A stretch of 64,000 nt of DNA from assembly GCA_012656075.1 (NCBI GenBank), contig JAAKBF010000048.1, forward strand, positions 310,001-374,000. The letters run 5' to 3'. The DNA is from Phytophthora hibernalis. Taxonomy: Eukaryota > Oomycota > Peronosporomycetes > Peronosporales > Peronosporaceae. A program made the position numbers and the translations under genes. The notes under the pieces were generated by a model, which worked only from the letters and a program-made list of their open reading frames with translations, was not told where the DNA came from and did not search any database. Shown here in pieces: positions 32,468 through 43,802 of the stretch; the stretch's first letter is position 1; each line of letters opens with the position of its first letter.

Positions 32468-35400
32468 ATGCCAGAAAGCATCATCAACAAGCGGAATCTC
32501 AACATCTCTACGGGTGATAAAGAGTGAGTACTTCTTGTCTCTGTGGTGTAATGGCCGTCGTAACGCTCTGAATTGTGTCGTCAAGTTCGTGAATTAATGC
32601 CTTGTGTCTTCATTTTGCTTCTAGGATTGCCATGGTCCCGTTGAACGACGAGGGCTACGACGAAATGGCCAGCCCTCCGCATGTGCGTCTTCGCACGGGC
32701 ACCATCGGCAGCGAGGACTTTAACGACAAGGGTGCCAACTTGCACATTGATGTCGATAAGAACCAAAAAAGTCGACGAAGGCGAACATGTTTTCGTGTGA
32801 GTGCCGCTACTGGCTGACCACAATTTATAGATCCCCACCTAACTGGTACGCTTGATGTTTAACAGCCGAGTTCCGTTTCAACGCCGAGCTTTCGCTCCGA
32901 GTTGCCTGCGGTGTGATCATTGCTTCGTTCATCCAAACGCGTGACCCGGACTACGATCCATCCATGGAGCACGACAAGAAGTGGTTCTTCTTCCCTGATT
33001 GGTACTATCTGGGCGGTCTCAGTTACTGTGCTGTGGCTGTCATCTTCTCTGCGGGCAAAAATATTGGTGCGACGCTGACTCAAGTCTGCCAGGCGTTTTA
33101 CGGTGTGGGCATGGCGCTTGTGTACAACCTCCTGCTTTTCTCCTTTGTTGATGTGCGCAATTTCAACGAGTCGTATGATGGCTACGTCTTGATCTCGAAA
33201 AAATGTCATTCGGCTCGAACGACTACTACGTCAACTCGCACAACTTCTACGCCGTGCTGCCGTGGATGGTGATCTTCACTGTTGCCATTCTGTTGATGCC
33301 GCTGGAGAGCAACACCAAGAAGTTCGCGTTGGCCAACAACCTTTACTTCAGTACGTTGGTCACGATTTGGATCATGGATTCGAGTTTTGTCTAACTTCGT
33401 GGTTTGTAGCGCTGACGATTATCAACCCCACGGATCCACTGGATTCTACGAAGCTAAAGGAGACCGACGACGGCTACTTCCAGACCAGCAACATCCTGAA
33501 CAACCTTGCGATGTACTTCCTCGTGGGCTTTGTCGGCACGCTCATTTCACTTCTAATCATGTTCATTCCGTACCCCATCTTGTAAGTACTAATTTCATCT
33601 CGGATGCATCGTCATTTTTTGTTAACATGCACTTTTGCATTGTTTCACACAGTGCCATCGCTAAGCTGCGCGAAGAAACGAAGAAGGCGTCTGATGATGT
33701 ATTGGATCTGCTTAATGTCATTGTGGACTCGTACTGCTTCAAGAACAAGAACGTGGATCACATGAATTTCCTGAAGCTCAAGCTTCAGCGTAAGTTTGAT
33801 GCGGCGTTGGCACGTCACCGTCGGATGATTGCACTGCTGGATAACGTGTGGTGGGAGCAGCTTTTCGGCTTTCACTTCTTCTTCAAATTCAACCGCTCGG
33901 TCACGAAGGGCTACGTTCGTCTTATTGGATCGCTCGTTGCTGACTTGCGATCCCTGAACAACGCCATGCAGCTCGAGCAGTACGACAACCTGCACTTCAT
34001 GTACATGAAGGTGCTTCAGCGTGAGATTTACATCATCCAGATGCGCTCCGGTGACTTACTGGACGAAATTTCGGAGGAAATTCACGCCTCCACCGAGCGT
34101 AAGTATTATCGTTGTTTACGGACATTTTAGTTTCTTACTCCGGTATCTGTTTTGAAATGCAGAACTCAATCTCAAAGGGATGGATACGCTGCAACACCAA
34201 ATGGAAAGAACACTGCGCAACTACCGAGAGGCTCAGATTCGTCTGCTCCAATCACCGAAAGTCAAAATCAAGGATGTCGAGGGCAATGTGCCGCTGAACC
34301 TGTTCCTGTTTTCTCTCAACTCATTCTGCAGCACGCTTATCGAGTACCAGGGCACACACAACAAGAAGGACTTCAATAGTGGCCGTCGTGCAAGGTCTTT
34401 TATCGCATCGTCGATAAAAACTTCTTCGCAACGCATCGGTACACCCGATCAAGATTTCTTGAAGCTGCTCGAGTGTCGGTTGCCATCGTTGTCGGCATCT
34501 TCATGGCTGTGTACCTCTACGGCTTTAGCAGCACAGCTCCCGCCGCCATCTCGTACGTGATGGGTAATTTTATTGGAGGAAGTTTTAGCGTCACGGTGAA
34601 TCGTGTGGGAGGTGTCGTGGCTGGAAGTGTCGTTCCGTCGGTGTTCCAGTTCTTCATTTCCCAAATTTGCAACCCCCAGTACCTTAATGTGTTCCTGTCG
34701 GACCTGGTACTCTTCATCTGGGTCACGCTGTCCATGTACGTGAAATTCGTCGAGGGCTACAGTTCGTACGCCGGTGTGGTGTCCGCTTTCATTGCGGCTG
34801 GAGTTCTACTTCGTCAGACAGATGTGTGCTACACCAACAGCTCGGACAGCTCGTCTACCATTGCGATCAGTTCGTACTCGAGTCTTGCGCAGACTTCAGT
34901 AGGTATGGTGCTATTTATTGCTGTGGAAATGGCAATGTGTCCCGAGAGCGCTACCAGCTTGTTGCGCAAGAATATTCAGCAGACTCTCAAACTTCAGCAA
35001 AAGGCTTTCGAGATTCTTTTTGGTCACCACCTTTCGAGCTCTGGACAAATGAGCGAAGATACCGTGGAAGTGGTTCGTGACGTTCTCCAAGTTCAAATCC
35101 CAGCCCAAATTGTCGAGCAACGAGCGCTATTGAAAGAGGCCGAAACTGAGCCCCAGATGTGGCGACCCGCGTTTTCGAAGCAAAAGTACGAAGCAGTGCT
35201 GGACAGCACGAATCGCTTGCTCAACAACAACAACTTGTTGTTTAAGCTCGTTCGGTGGTACAACTACCGCGTGAAGCAAAACCTCGCCCAGGCGAACTCG
35301 GTCGACATTAGGGACATGGGCACCGAGAGCGCGCGCGTGTTCGACACGAACGGTGGACACACAACCCACACACGGTGGCAGGAGGCGAGCAACCTGTTCT

Positions 35401-36215
35401 TGTCGTCTGTAGGTGACACGTTCAACACGCTCCAGATGCTATTCGGAGAGTCGTTCCTGTACTCGGATCCGGACCAGACGGCCATCTTCATGCAAATGAA
35501 GGAGGCGTTCCGTGTGGCAGACAAGGATTGCAGTGGTGAAATCGACGCCGATGAAGTGGCGGTCATGCTAGAGACAATTTTTGCTCAGTCCGGCGCCGTG
35601 AAGCAGGACGAGATCACCAAGTACGTCGCAGAATTCATGGAAATCGTGGACAAGGATTGCAGTGGCAAGGTGTCGTTTGAAGAGTTCATGGCAGCTCTGG
35701 AGGACGGTCTCAAGCTCGAAGTGGAGGTGTACCACCGTCGAAAGCCCAAGGCAACAGCTCTGAAGCAAGGTCTCTCTAGCATCAACGAGAACAGTCGCGT
35801 GGCATCTCGAGCGTCTCGGGCGAGCTGCAGCATCACTTCATCCAATGGGACTGGCATGGCGAACATCACAGGCAGCATGTTCGACACAAACACGCCGAAG
35901 AAAGATGGTCGGATTCTGAGCTCGGTGTCTTCTGCGCAGAATACCCCCAAGAAGTTGACAGATTTCATGAAGCGAGCTTCAACCGAGATGACTTCGCCTA
36001 TTCGACGCAACCACGATGTGCTGAACGTCGAGGACTTTACCACAAGTGACATCGCCGCCCAAATGAAGTCTGCGTATGTGGAGTGGCTCATGGAAGGCCA
36101 CCGATTCAAACGAGTGACCATGGAGGAGTTGCTGTTACTGAATTGCCTGGTCAGTGGTGCAGAAGGTATTGCCAGGAATCTCACCCTCATGGAAGAGATC
36201 GTTGTCGCTTCATAG
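32468..36215 (+). CDS. FUSC/ALMT-like multipass membrane protein with C-terminal EF-hands
   Basis: Exon 1 is 32468-32523 (MPESIINKRNLN...); later exons start at about 32625, 32868, 33410, 33652 and 34163. The first membrane block contains RVACGVIIASFIQ, YYLGGLSYCAVAVIFSAG and ATLTQVCQAFYGVGMALVYN. A long cytosolic helical region follows, then a second block (SVAIVVGIFMAVYLYGF, AISYVMGNFIGGSFSVTVNR, NVFLSDLVLFIWVTLSMYV). Duplicated blocks around a cytosolic segment are the layout of FUSC-like/aromatic-acid-exporter and ALMT-type proteins. The C-terminal third has two canonical EF-hand loops, DKDCSGEIDADE and DKDCSGKVSFEE, each followed by an acidic helix. Breaks near 32767, 33200 and 34390 are each solved by one base, the first two in A runs. 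Likely an anion or organic-acid transporter gated by Ca2+; that function is inference. Confidence 0.65.
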
Positions 36216-36403
36216 AAATTGTGAGCTTAAAAATATGTCTATCTAAACTGTTAAACACTTTTTCATGTTGTAATCCCCAACATTTTAAAGCTCAAAAAGT
36301 TGAAGCGTATCAGATTTGCTGACGTACTTGCCTCTTCGCCATTGGACGAAACTCAATGCGTAATCTCAGATATACCGGTATCTCAGATAGATCTTATTCG
36401 GCC

Positions 36404-38706
36404 ATGGATTCGTGGAGCGTACTCTTCCCTTGGTGTCGCTGGCTGCGCGGGCGTCTACAACTCCAGGATCCGCCGCACAGCGTCAGAAGCGACTTGTCTG
36501 CCTGTCGTTGGCTGCTGGTGGCGCTACCCAAGCACCAGCGCAACACCAGCAACGACCTGCTCCCCAAGATCCGAGAGGCTCTGAGTTTACTGTCGCTTGT
36601 GGCAGCAGTCGATGCGGCCGCGTTCTGTGACATTTTGCGTGAGAAATGTGGCGTGGAAGGCAACTTCAATATGTCCAACATTCGGGTGATTTTCATGTTG
36701 GACGACCATACAAGTCGCTCGCTGCTGTGGCCCGAGACCGTGTGCAAGGCCTTGCTGGCGTGGGACGACGCGCCCCGAGTGAAGATTTTCTGATGACAAA
36801 GAGGAGGTGGAGAGTATCGCCGAGAAGAAAATCGGGACAATTTTACCAAAGTGGATATCCCATTCTGTCTGCATTTCGCTCCCGAGATTTAACTTTTGTG
36901 GGGCTTCAACAATATTTGCAGAGTGTGCAACGAGTCCTCCAACAAGTGATGTCTGATAAAGGTGAATTGGAGAAGGAGAAGGTTGGCGATAATGATGAAA
37001 ATCAAGACAAAAGTGGTGGAATTTGTAAAAGTGGCAGCAAAGTTTGGTCGTTCGTGTTCGAAGCGGTGCAATTGAATTTACGGGAATTTGAGTTGAATGA
37101 GTCGGTGGCGAGAGCGTTGAAGGAGTTGGTACTGCTAGGAGCCAAAGTGTCGTGTTTACAGTTGCCATTAAAAGCGACGGACTTTTTGTCAGAAGATGAG
37201 TGTCCCCGCCAACCATTGGCAGACTGTTTGCTGGCAATTACTGGTGGAGGCGCGCGGTCTCAGTTGTTTTCGTCGACGCTTGCTCAGGAACCACAGGATG
37301 ATGACGGGAACAGCACTTTGCCGTGCAGTCCAGTGGAGGCTTTAGTGATTAACGACGTGGATACTGATGACCGTCGATTTGCTGCACTGTGCTCGGCATT
37401 GCGTGGGTCAACGGGTGTGAAAGAGCTAGAGCTGGAATCGGTCTTCGTTCAAGATACACAACGTGCTCGAGAAGAGAAGTGGAAATGGTTAGCTTACTCC
37501 CTATTTACCCCAAATAACGAGAAGTCATCGGTGAAAAAGCTGACCATCGCGGAACCGCAGCTTCTCGCTGACGACGTTGCAGCTATCGCCTCGATTGTAA
37601 ATGCGCCCAAACCTGGACGGGAGCTGCTTGATCCGCTTTGGTCAGAGCATGAGGCCCAGCAGCGCACTATACTATCAGAAGAGAAAGAGGATAAAACATC
37701 GAATAATCAACAGGAATGGAGTGACAGTACATGTACTACAGCTGGTGATGACATGGTTCGGCTTCACAAAGGCACCGTCGTGTACCTTGAACCTCTGTGC
37801 AGTCATGATGAATGGCTTCAAGCTTCAGTGGTTCTTGAACAAGATGCCGACTTTGCTATCATGAACGCCAGCAACAGCGAAATCAACGACAATAAAAAGA
37901 GTGGGGAGGAGGCAGATTGGCTGGAAATTCTCGTTCCTGGATATGGCAAGTGCTGGGTACATCCAGACATTGCACATGAACGATATGCCTCCGATTCCCG
38001 TTCGGATGACTGGAGTGGCATCAGAGAGTTGAGTCTAGTTGCTCAAGTGGCAAAGAGCTCTACTGATAAAATTTTTACCCAGCTTTTCCAGCTTATCGGC
38101 CACGACCTTGTCAGCCTTTCGCTGCATACGAACATACTGCGCGATCAGGGACTGGGGTCCATTCTTCGTTCATGCCCAAGTCTCAGAGAGTTGCAACTCA
38201 ATGGCGCTCAAGTAGAAGACATGTTCGCTTTCACACACGGTTACGATGTCGGGTATTGCCAGATTGAATCACTCTCAATCGAGCACTTTCGGGTAAGTGC
38301 AGCGAGTCTGGCTGAATTCGCTAATGTCCTCAGTGATCCTGACCGTGAGGCTGCTCAGCATCTACGCGAGCTACGCATCGGAAAACTGCGCATTCAAGAC
38401 ATTGATAGTGCGCTGGCGGACTACGACAAAATGATCGAGGCGTTCGCACAGATGCTGAACACAAACGCCACACTCGAGTATTTGAAACTCTACATCGAAG
38501 GTGGCTTCTACACACGCTTTATGAAAAGCTTTATGATGCACAATGAGGAGCAACTTGCAGTGGGGCTGTCAACCGCATGCAAACTTGCTCTCATTAGTGC
38601 TCTTAGCTCTGGCGAGAGCCAACATTTAGGAGAGCATCTAATCAGTCGGATTTTTCAATATGCAGCAGGGCAAATCTCTCGCGAGGTGTGCATTATAAAC
38701 TACTAA
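36404..38706 (+). CDS. Large LRR/RNI-like protein, oomycete type, about 760 aa
   Basis: Start MDSWSVLFPWCRWLRGRL. The first ~130 codons (Trp/Leu-rich, WLLVALPKHQRNTSNDLL, NIRVIFMLDD) are followed by a break near 36793, and the frame changes once more before ~36950. After that one frame runs to the stop at 38706. That part has degenerate leucine-rich units: LREFELNESVARALKELVLL, VKELELESVFVQD, LVSLSLHTNILRDQGLGSI, LRELQLNGAQVEDM and LEYLKLYIEGG. RNI-type LRR proteins of this size are frequent and uncharacterised in oomycetes. The gene is in tandem with the FUSC-like gene, 188 bp after its stop. Confidence 0.55.
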
Positions 38707-39458
38707 GCGAAATCGAAGCAAACGAGTTTTCCTGGACATTATTTTTCTACCTCATCATTTACATATCGCAAGTAGCGTTCTACGGGTACATGTACTTGAA
38801 ATTGGAACACACGGTTCAGAATGGCTGCGGCCAACCACTTACATGTACTGTAGAATGCTCTCTTGATACATACAATCCAAAACTGGGCAAACAATTTTCA
38901 AGTCATTTGGAAAAGGAAGCCAAACTACGAATAAGTCGACCGAAGTACTTTGACAAAGTCGCTCGTTGCACGAAGAAGCTCCAACGACGACAAGAAGGGA
39001 GTTGCTAGGCAAAGGCCGGGATAGAAGGAAAGAGAAAGACACAATACGATTTTGCTCGTGAAACAATATGAACGTTCCGCTTGTCTACTGTACATCGAAC
39101 AAGGTGTCCAATTTGATAGTACTTCAAGTAGCGGTTGTTGAAACACAAAGGAATGACAGACTAACAACTACTTTCAGTTTCTGTGTACCGGTTGTATGAT
39201 GGACTTGTGTTGAACAAATAAGCTGTTTCTTTACCCTAGAAAATGATGACTTTGAGGCCGTTATGCGTGAGTTTGATGAAAAGGAACTAAAGTAGATCAA
39301 GAGAACCCCAAGTGGACGTGCTACGAAGAAGAATGACCGCTTACCGATAACGTAGACGTGCTTGCGCCAATTCACTTTCATTTTTGGTAATATTTGCAGA
39401 GCTTTTGCATTTATAAAGTGACTTTTAAGCATTGACGGAGATCAACTTCATTTTATTA
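38707..39458. other. Intergenic, nothing recognised
   Basis: About 750 bp up to the Tc1/mariner element. Two TACATGTA palindromes at 38787 and 38840. Short frames on both strands lack motifs. I looked here for the missing N-terminal exons of the INTS7-like gene and did not find them. Confidence 0.5.
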
Positions 39459-39591
39459 CACCTTTTCTCGGCCTAGTTGGAAATAAGAGCAACCAATATG
39501 AACAGTCGATTGATTACGGGCCAGATGTGCCGAATACAGTACGCTAATTTGCAACCAAAGCAAACTCCGCAAGCAACCTGAACAGGCGCGA
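39459..39591 (+). repeat. Left TIR of Tc1/mariner-type element
   Basis: Pairs with 40155-40289; preceded by TA. Confidence 0.8.
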
Positions 39592-39616
39592 CGACGGCGC
39601 ACAAAATAACAAGTCT

Positions 39617-40110
39617 TCACTTTCCGTAAACCATATCCTTCCCTTTCGCCGCCTTGTTCACTGCGTCGCGGCAGTGCAGTTCCATCCGTGCGACCAGCGT
39701 CGAGGTCATGCACGACATGCTCGCAGTCGCAGCGCGTTCCAGGAAGCGCATTTGGCGCTCGCATATCGTCAGACGATTGCCATCATTGTCCATCATGTTG
39801 GACCGGTCGCAAATTTCTTCACGAGCGAAAGCGAGACGGTCTTTGATCCTAGTCTTAAGTACACTGAAGCAACCCTCAATGGGGTTGCACATAGGCAGTA
39901 AGGGCCCAGGTGCAACAACACCAAATCGTCGTGCCCTTCCACACGGTCTTCGGTTTGGCGATGCGCGGGGGCATTGTCTACGACGACGACCATCTTCTTG
40001 CCGGCGAAATGTTGAGGTACGTAGCGGATGCCTTGGCTGAGCGATAGATCTCGTCAATGAAGGCTGCATTTTGCTCCATGCGGATGCTTCCGCGCTCGAG
40101 TCGGTGCACG
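39617..40110 (-). pseudogene. Transposase C-terminal fragment (DDE_3-like)
   Basis: Minus-strand pieces in two frames show the second catalytic Asp in KMVVVVDNAPAHRQTED and the third acidic residue in CNPIEGCFSVLKTRIKD, the hallmark spacing of Tc1/mariner (IS630-like) transposases. The N-terminal DNA-binding domain and first Asp are missing because the element is internally deleted, so it cannot be autonomous. It ends AVNKAAKGKDMVYGK at the inner edge of the left TIR. Confidence 0.7.
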
Positions 40111-40154
40111 ACGAGGCCCATGACAGAATTCACAGCGCACTGCGCTTGCGCGAT

Positions 40155-40289
40155 CGCGCCTGTTCAGGTTGCTTGCGGAATTGTTTGCTTTGGTTGCAAA
40201 TTAGCGTACTGCACTCGGCACATCTGGCCCGTAATCAATCGACTGTTCATATTGATTGCTCTTTTTTCCAACTAGGCCGAGAAAAGGTG
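40155..40289 (-). repeat. Right TIR of Tc1/mariner-type element
   Basis: Inverted copy of 39459-39591; followed by TA. Confidence 0.8.
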
Positions 40290-40379
40290 TAGATACATCT
40301 TCTCCTGAAATTTTAGCTTTTGAGGAGAATTCTGCGAATCACTGCACTTAATAATTACTTCAAGTAGCTCATTTGTCGG

Positions 40380-42330
40380 GGTCGATGACGCACATGACCA
40401 GTACAATGGCGCGGACATTGACGCTGCAGCTGCTGGCGACGATGCCGTCGCTGATTGTGCAGGATTCGGTGGTACAGCAGCATATTGTGAACAGAATTTC
40501 GGCTGAAGATCGTGATGAACGTTCGGCTGCACATGAGGTGGCGCGTGCGTTTTGCTACTTTCGACTTTGTTTCGGAGGGACGTGCTGACGCTGGCGTTGG
40601 AGTCAAAATCCTTCACGTTATGCTGTTTGGTGGCGGACGCGGTCTCGACTTCTGCGGAAGCGCGACGGGCATGGACACACTGCGCGGAATTGTACGAACG
40701 TCTCGCTGATGACAAAAGTGCAGTAGCTAATGTTCGTGCTATGACGACGCTGACCGCAGCTTACCCTGGCGTTTTACTGTCGATGCATGGCCAGTTGCTT
40801 CACTACGTGCTTGATCACGACCCCGTGCTGTAGTGCGGAATTTTGCTCTGCTGGCTACGCAGCAACTTGTTGCCACTAGTGGTGAATATGGACAGATTGG
40901 GACCGTTCTGGAAGGCGTCTTCTCGCGGGTCGGAGATACGGTAGCAGGTCGAACGGAGATGCGGCTCAAGTTGTCAGGTTTGCTTCTTCTTGAAAAGTTT
41001 TCGTCCATAGGCGAAGATTTGGGAGAAAACGCTGAAGCCCTTCTCAAGGAGGCCAAGACATGGCTCTCTGCTGCCGTCGACGAGCGTTTTGGAAAAACGT
41101 ATACATCGATCATCGCATACGTTGCCCGCCAGAAGCTAGCGCTGGCTGGAACGACATTATCAGAGCACGGTATTGATGAATTATTTCAACTGTTGCACCC
41201 ACGTGCTGCTGTTGCTGCCAAAAACACTTGAGCTACGCGATGGATGCGATTGTTCAGCTCAGTCAAGAATTTCCTGATCTGCTTGCAACGCATGTTGCTT
41301 CACGGCTGGTTGAGCTGCTCGCAATACTGGTAAATGGTGACACCGAAGCTTCTAGGCTACGTAGAACAGTTGTCTTCAGAGTACTTGGAGCTCAGCTTCG
41401 ACCACCTAGTATCGAAACGACTCACAAACAGCTTCCAATGCTGCTGAGATTTCGACTGATGGGCGCACAGACGCACAGCGATTGCGCGCAGTTGCTGCTA
41501 CGTTTTTCCTCTGAACTCAGGACATGGCGTTATTTAGCAGTGACGATGACCGAGGAACAAATAGCACCACTGTCGAGCAGCAACTTCTCAATTCCGACCA
41601 CTACAAGACTCACGCTGCAAAGGTGGATAGTGAATGTTTTGGCGGTTGGTTGCATGCTTTACAGACACTGTGTGAAGCCGAGTCACGCATTTCAAAAGAT
41701 CGATCAGTGCACCTAGAAAGTCTTCAGTCGCTGGCGCGAACAAGTATGCACCTTCAAGCCGCACGTACATCAAGTTTTCGCTTTGATCTACAGCTCCATT
41801 TGGTTGCACTTCGACTCGAGTGGGTGCAACTGTTACAAAGTGCACAGTAACTTGCAGGCGAGGCTGCATTTACCATTCGCCTGGTAACCCTGTTGGACGA
41901 GAGGGACAGTTGAGCAAACAATTGCGCACCCTTGCCCACAAATTTGGCGTGCTGCGTGCCTTGTTGCTTGGCGCTGATCAGCGTGATCTGGATGCGTTTC
42001 AAGCTCAAGCGAATTCGTGCAGGTTGCTAGCGTCGGCAGTAGAAGGCTTCCTGCTTCTTCGGTCTCCAAACTCCATTGACTTCCCCCAAGCGAGGAGTCT
42101 GCTATTAGCAGTTCCCAATGGAATTTGAAAATGCTGAAGGTGCTAAGCGAGGATGTAAGTGGTAAGTTGGACCGCGTTGCCAAGCTCTCGCCTTCTCGTC
42201 AACCTGGTATAGGGGCACACGTGCTGCAGCAACTCCTCATTGCTCTTTGCGCTGTTCCTCCACCGATGCCAAAATTATTTTTCTGTTCTCGACTGCGCAG
42301 TCAACAGCTTCGCGAAGGCCTTTACCACCC
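40380..42330 (+). CDS. INTS7: Integrator complex subunit 7-like (ARM/HEAT repeats), 5' incomplete, multiple frameshifts
   Basis: Blocks in order: STMARTLTLQLLATMPSLIV (matching the INTS7 'DPVARAITLRMLGSLASII' helix), CCLVADAVSTSAEARR, VVRNFALLATQQLVATS, HGQLLHYVLDHD, SYAMDAIVQLSQEFPDLL, ESLQSLARTSMHLQAART, RLEWVQLLQSAQ, LRTLAHKFGVLRALLLGADQ, SCRLLASAVEGFLLLRS and PPPMPKLFFCSRLRSQQLRE ('PLSFQRYFFQKLQSTSIKL' in INTS7). Breaks near 40550, 40832, 41230, 41528 and 42126 are each corrected by one base; a 62-bp intron is likely at 41848-41909. About 110 N-terminal residues are missing upstream, where a Tc1/mariner element lies 80 bp away. INTS7 is a backbone subunit of Integrator, which terminates and processes Pol II transcripts in the nucleus. 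Confidence 0.6.
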
Positions 42331-42690
42331 CTGTGATAATCAGGACGATGACGCGGTCGCGAGCGACTACGCGATCTGGGTTGAAAATAATCACTCTGGT
42401 AACGAGGTTGTGAACGACTACGGGTCGAGCGTCCACGATCGCGATCCACAAGCCGCGGTCGTGAGCGGCTCCGGCCCGAAGGACGCCGAGTGTCATCATA
42501 CAGATCGTATGTGGCGTTATTGCTGTGATAAGGACTTCTCGAGCGATCCCGTTGGTTATCGTGCGATCGGCGAGACGCACGTTGCGCAACCAGGCCTGCT
42601 CACTTGGAGAGCGCGATCGATAGTGGCGGTGAGATTTACGGGTGTTGCTCGACCTCGGCTGTCATCATCATAGTAACCACGCCAAGACAT
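42237..42690 (-). CDS. RS-rich protein (SR-type splicing factor-like), two frameshifts
   Basis: Start MSWRGYYDDDSRGR, then Arg/Ser-rich sequence: SHRHYRSRSPSEQ, SRRSHDNQRDRSRSPYH, RRPSGRSRSRPRLVDRDRGR, STRSRSQPRYQSDY and QPRSRSRSRPRHRPDY. Two single-base breaks (near 42650 and 42580) are needed to keep one frame. Dense RS/RD dipeptides after a GYYDDD opening suggest a splicing regulator or an SR-related protein, without an RRM in view. The last ~30 codons lie antisense to the conserved end of the INTS7-like frame, so the true 3' end may be spliced differently (a gtaaag donor occurs near 42329). Confidence 0.5.
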
Positions 42691-42706
42691 CTTCGTTCTT
42701 TTGTGC

Positions 42707-43296
42707 AGAATGGCAAATGGCAAGACAAAGTATCGGATCACCTTTCCCAACTGAGAAACGCGCCAACGTGTTGAAGTAAAACCCAACGGTAGCTTCATGT
42801 CCAACTGGCGGGTCAAACGGTGACACCTTACAGCTCGCTTTGGCTTTTTCCGCCAGCAGCAGCTCGCCTCGATTATCCGATCGCTTTCCCAGCAGTCAAA
42901 ACGTGGCTTATTGTAGTAGACCCGGGGCCGGCCGCAATGGTGACTCATAGCAGCTTTCGGCTAACTGCTATGGAGTTTCGTTGGATACTACCAAATGTTC
43001 ACGCATTTTCCAATACCACGTTACGTCGAGCTTGGTGGAGATTCATCAGCTGAGAATGGAGGCAAACCCCAGCGATTTGGTGGTCGGCGCTTGGTGAAGC
43101 CATTGCTACGGCAGGTCGTCCACGATGCCACCCAGCAACATGCAGACTCTTTTGGTGGGATCACTGTGGTTTACGACGGCGCCAATGCACTTTTCGCCCC
43201 TTCTGCACTTCCGCTGTCTGTTGAAGGTGATGTATTATTAACCGTTCACTCAACCGCCAGGAATAGCTACGGCACTAATCTTTCAAGCAGGGGCTA
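42707..43296 (+). CDS. Possible C-terminal exon(s) of the INTS7-like gene
   Basis: A good acceptor (ttcgttcttttgtgcag) ends at 42706. Downstream, frames with coding character follow one another after small frame changes: RVEVKPNGSF, GSNGDTLQLALAFSA, LDYPIAFPAVKTWLIVVDP, HSSFRLTAMEFRWILPN, HFPIPRYVELGGDSSAENGG and LSVEGDVLLTVHSTARNSYG, with stop at 43296. A beta-rich C-terminal domain would suit INTS7, but the order crosses the antisense RS-rich gene. Alternatively this is a separate small gene or relic. Confidence 0.3.
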
Positions 43297-43802
43297 ATAT
43301 ATGCATAATATTTTCGGGTATTGGTAGTACTACTTTGGGTAAAAAATATCTTTATTCTTTCAAAATGCAAAAGAGTACCATAATATTTAAATATCATCGA
43401 GGATTCTTCAAAATATCAGATATAAAAAAATAAAAATGTTATAAAGTGATATTCTGAAACGTAGCCCCATCCGCATGAACACCACGTGTGAAGGCGAGCT
43501 GGAGCTTGCCCATGCATATTCGAGCTACCCGGCTAATGGCGTGCATTGTCGTCGCCTCATGTGTAGCACGTTGTTGTGCTGGGGGTCTAGCTGGAGTACG
43601 GACAACGACGGAGAAATCCGACCGACATAAAAATCCGGCATTTGAGAGTGGCACTACATTCCCTCCATACTAAATTAAATCCTAATTTCAACCAATCCGA
43701 TCGCATTTTAGAATTGTTTTAGCCAATAGGTCACCAAAAAATGAATGGTTCGCAGATAAAACTTCCCAGGGCTGTTGCTAATTCTCCGACTCAGTCTGTG
43801 TT
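43297..43802. other. AT-rich intergenic region upstream of the transposase gene
   Basis: About 500 bp; 43310-43440 is strongly AT-rich. No terminal inverted repeat of the following transposon could be recognised, since the other end lies outside the window or was lost in the array. Confidence 0.5.

Larger units (their letters stand above)
39459..40289. mobile_element. Tc1/mariner-type deletion derivative, 831 bp
   Basis: Ends begin caccttttctcggcctag and are inverted copies over about 133 bp (39459-39591 and 40155-40289) with four substitutions and one 3-bp indel. The element is flanked by the dinucleotide TA on both sides (39457-39458 and 40290-40291), the Tc1/mariner target duplication. 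The interior carries only the C-terminal part of a DDE transposase on the minus strand. TIRs of this length point to a long-TIR member of the superfamily. Confidence 0.8.

Noticed and set aside
32108..32584. 158-codon minus-strand frame opposite the first exon of the FUSC-like gene
   Set aside because: No motif and overlaps the plausible 5' exon and leader on the plus strand.
42125..42673. 182-codon plus-strand frame taken as one protein
   Set aside because: Only its first ~60 codons resemble INTS7; the rest is antisense of RS-repeat codons and looks unnatural.
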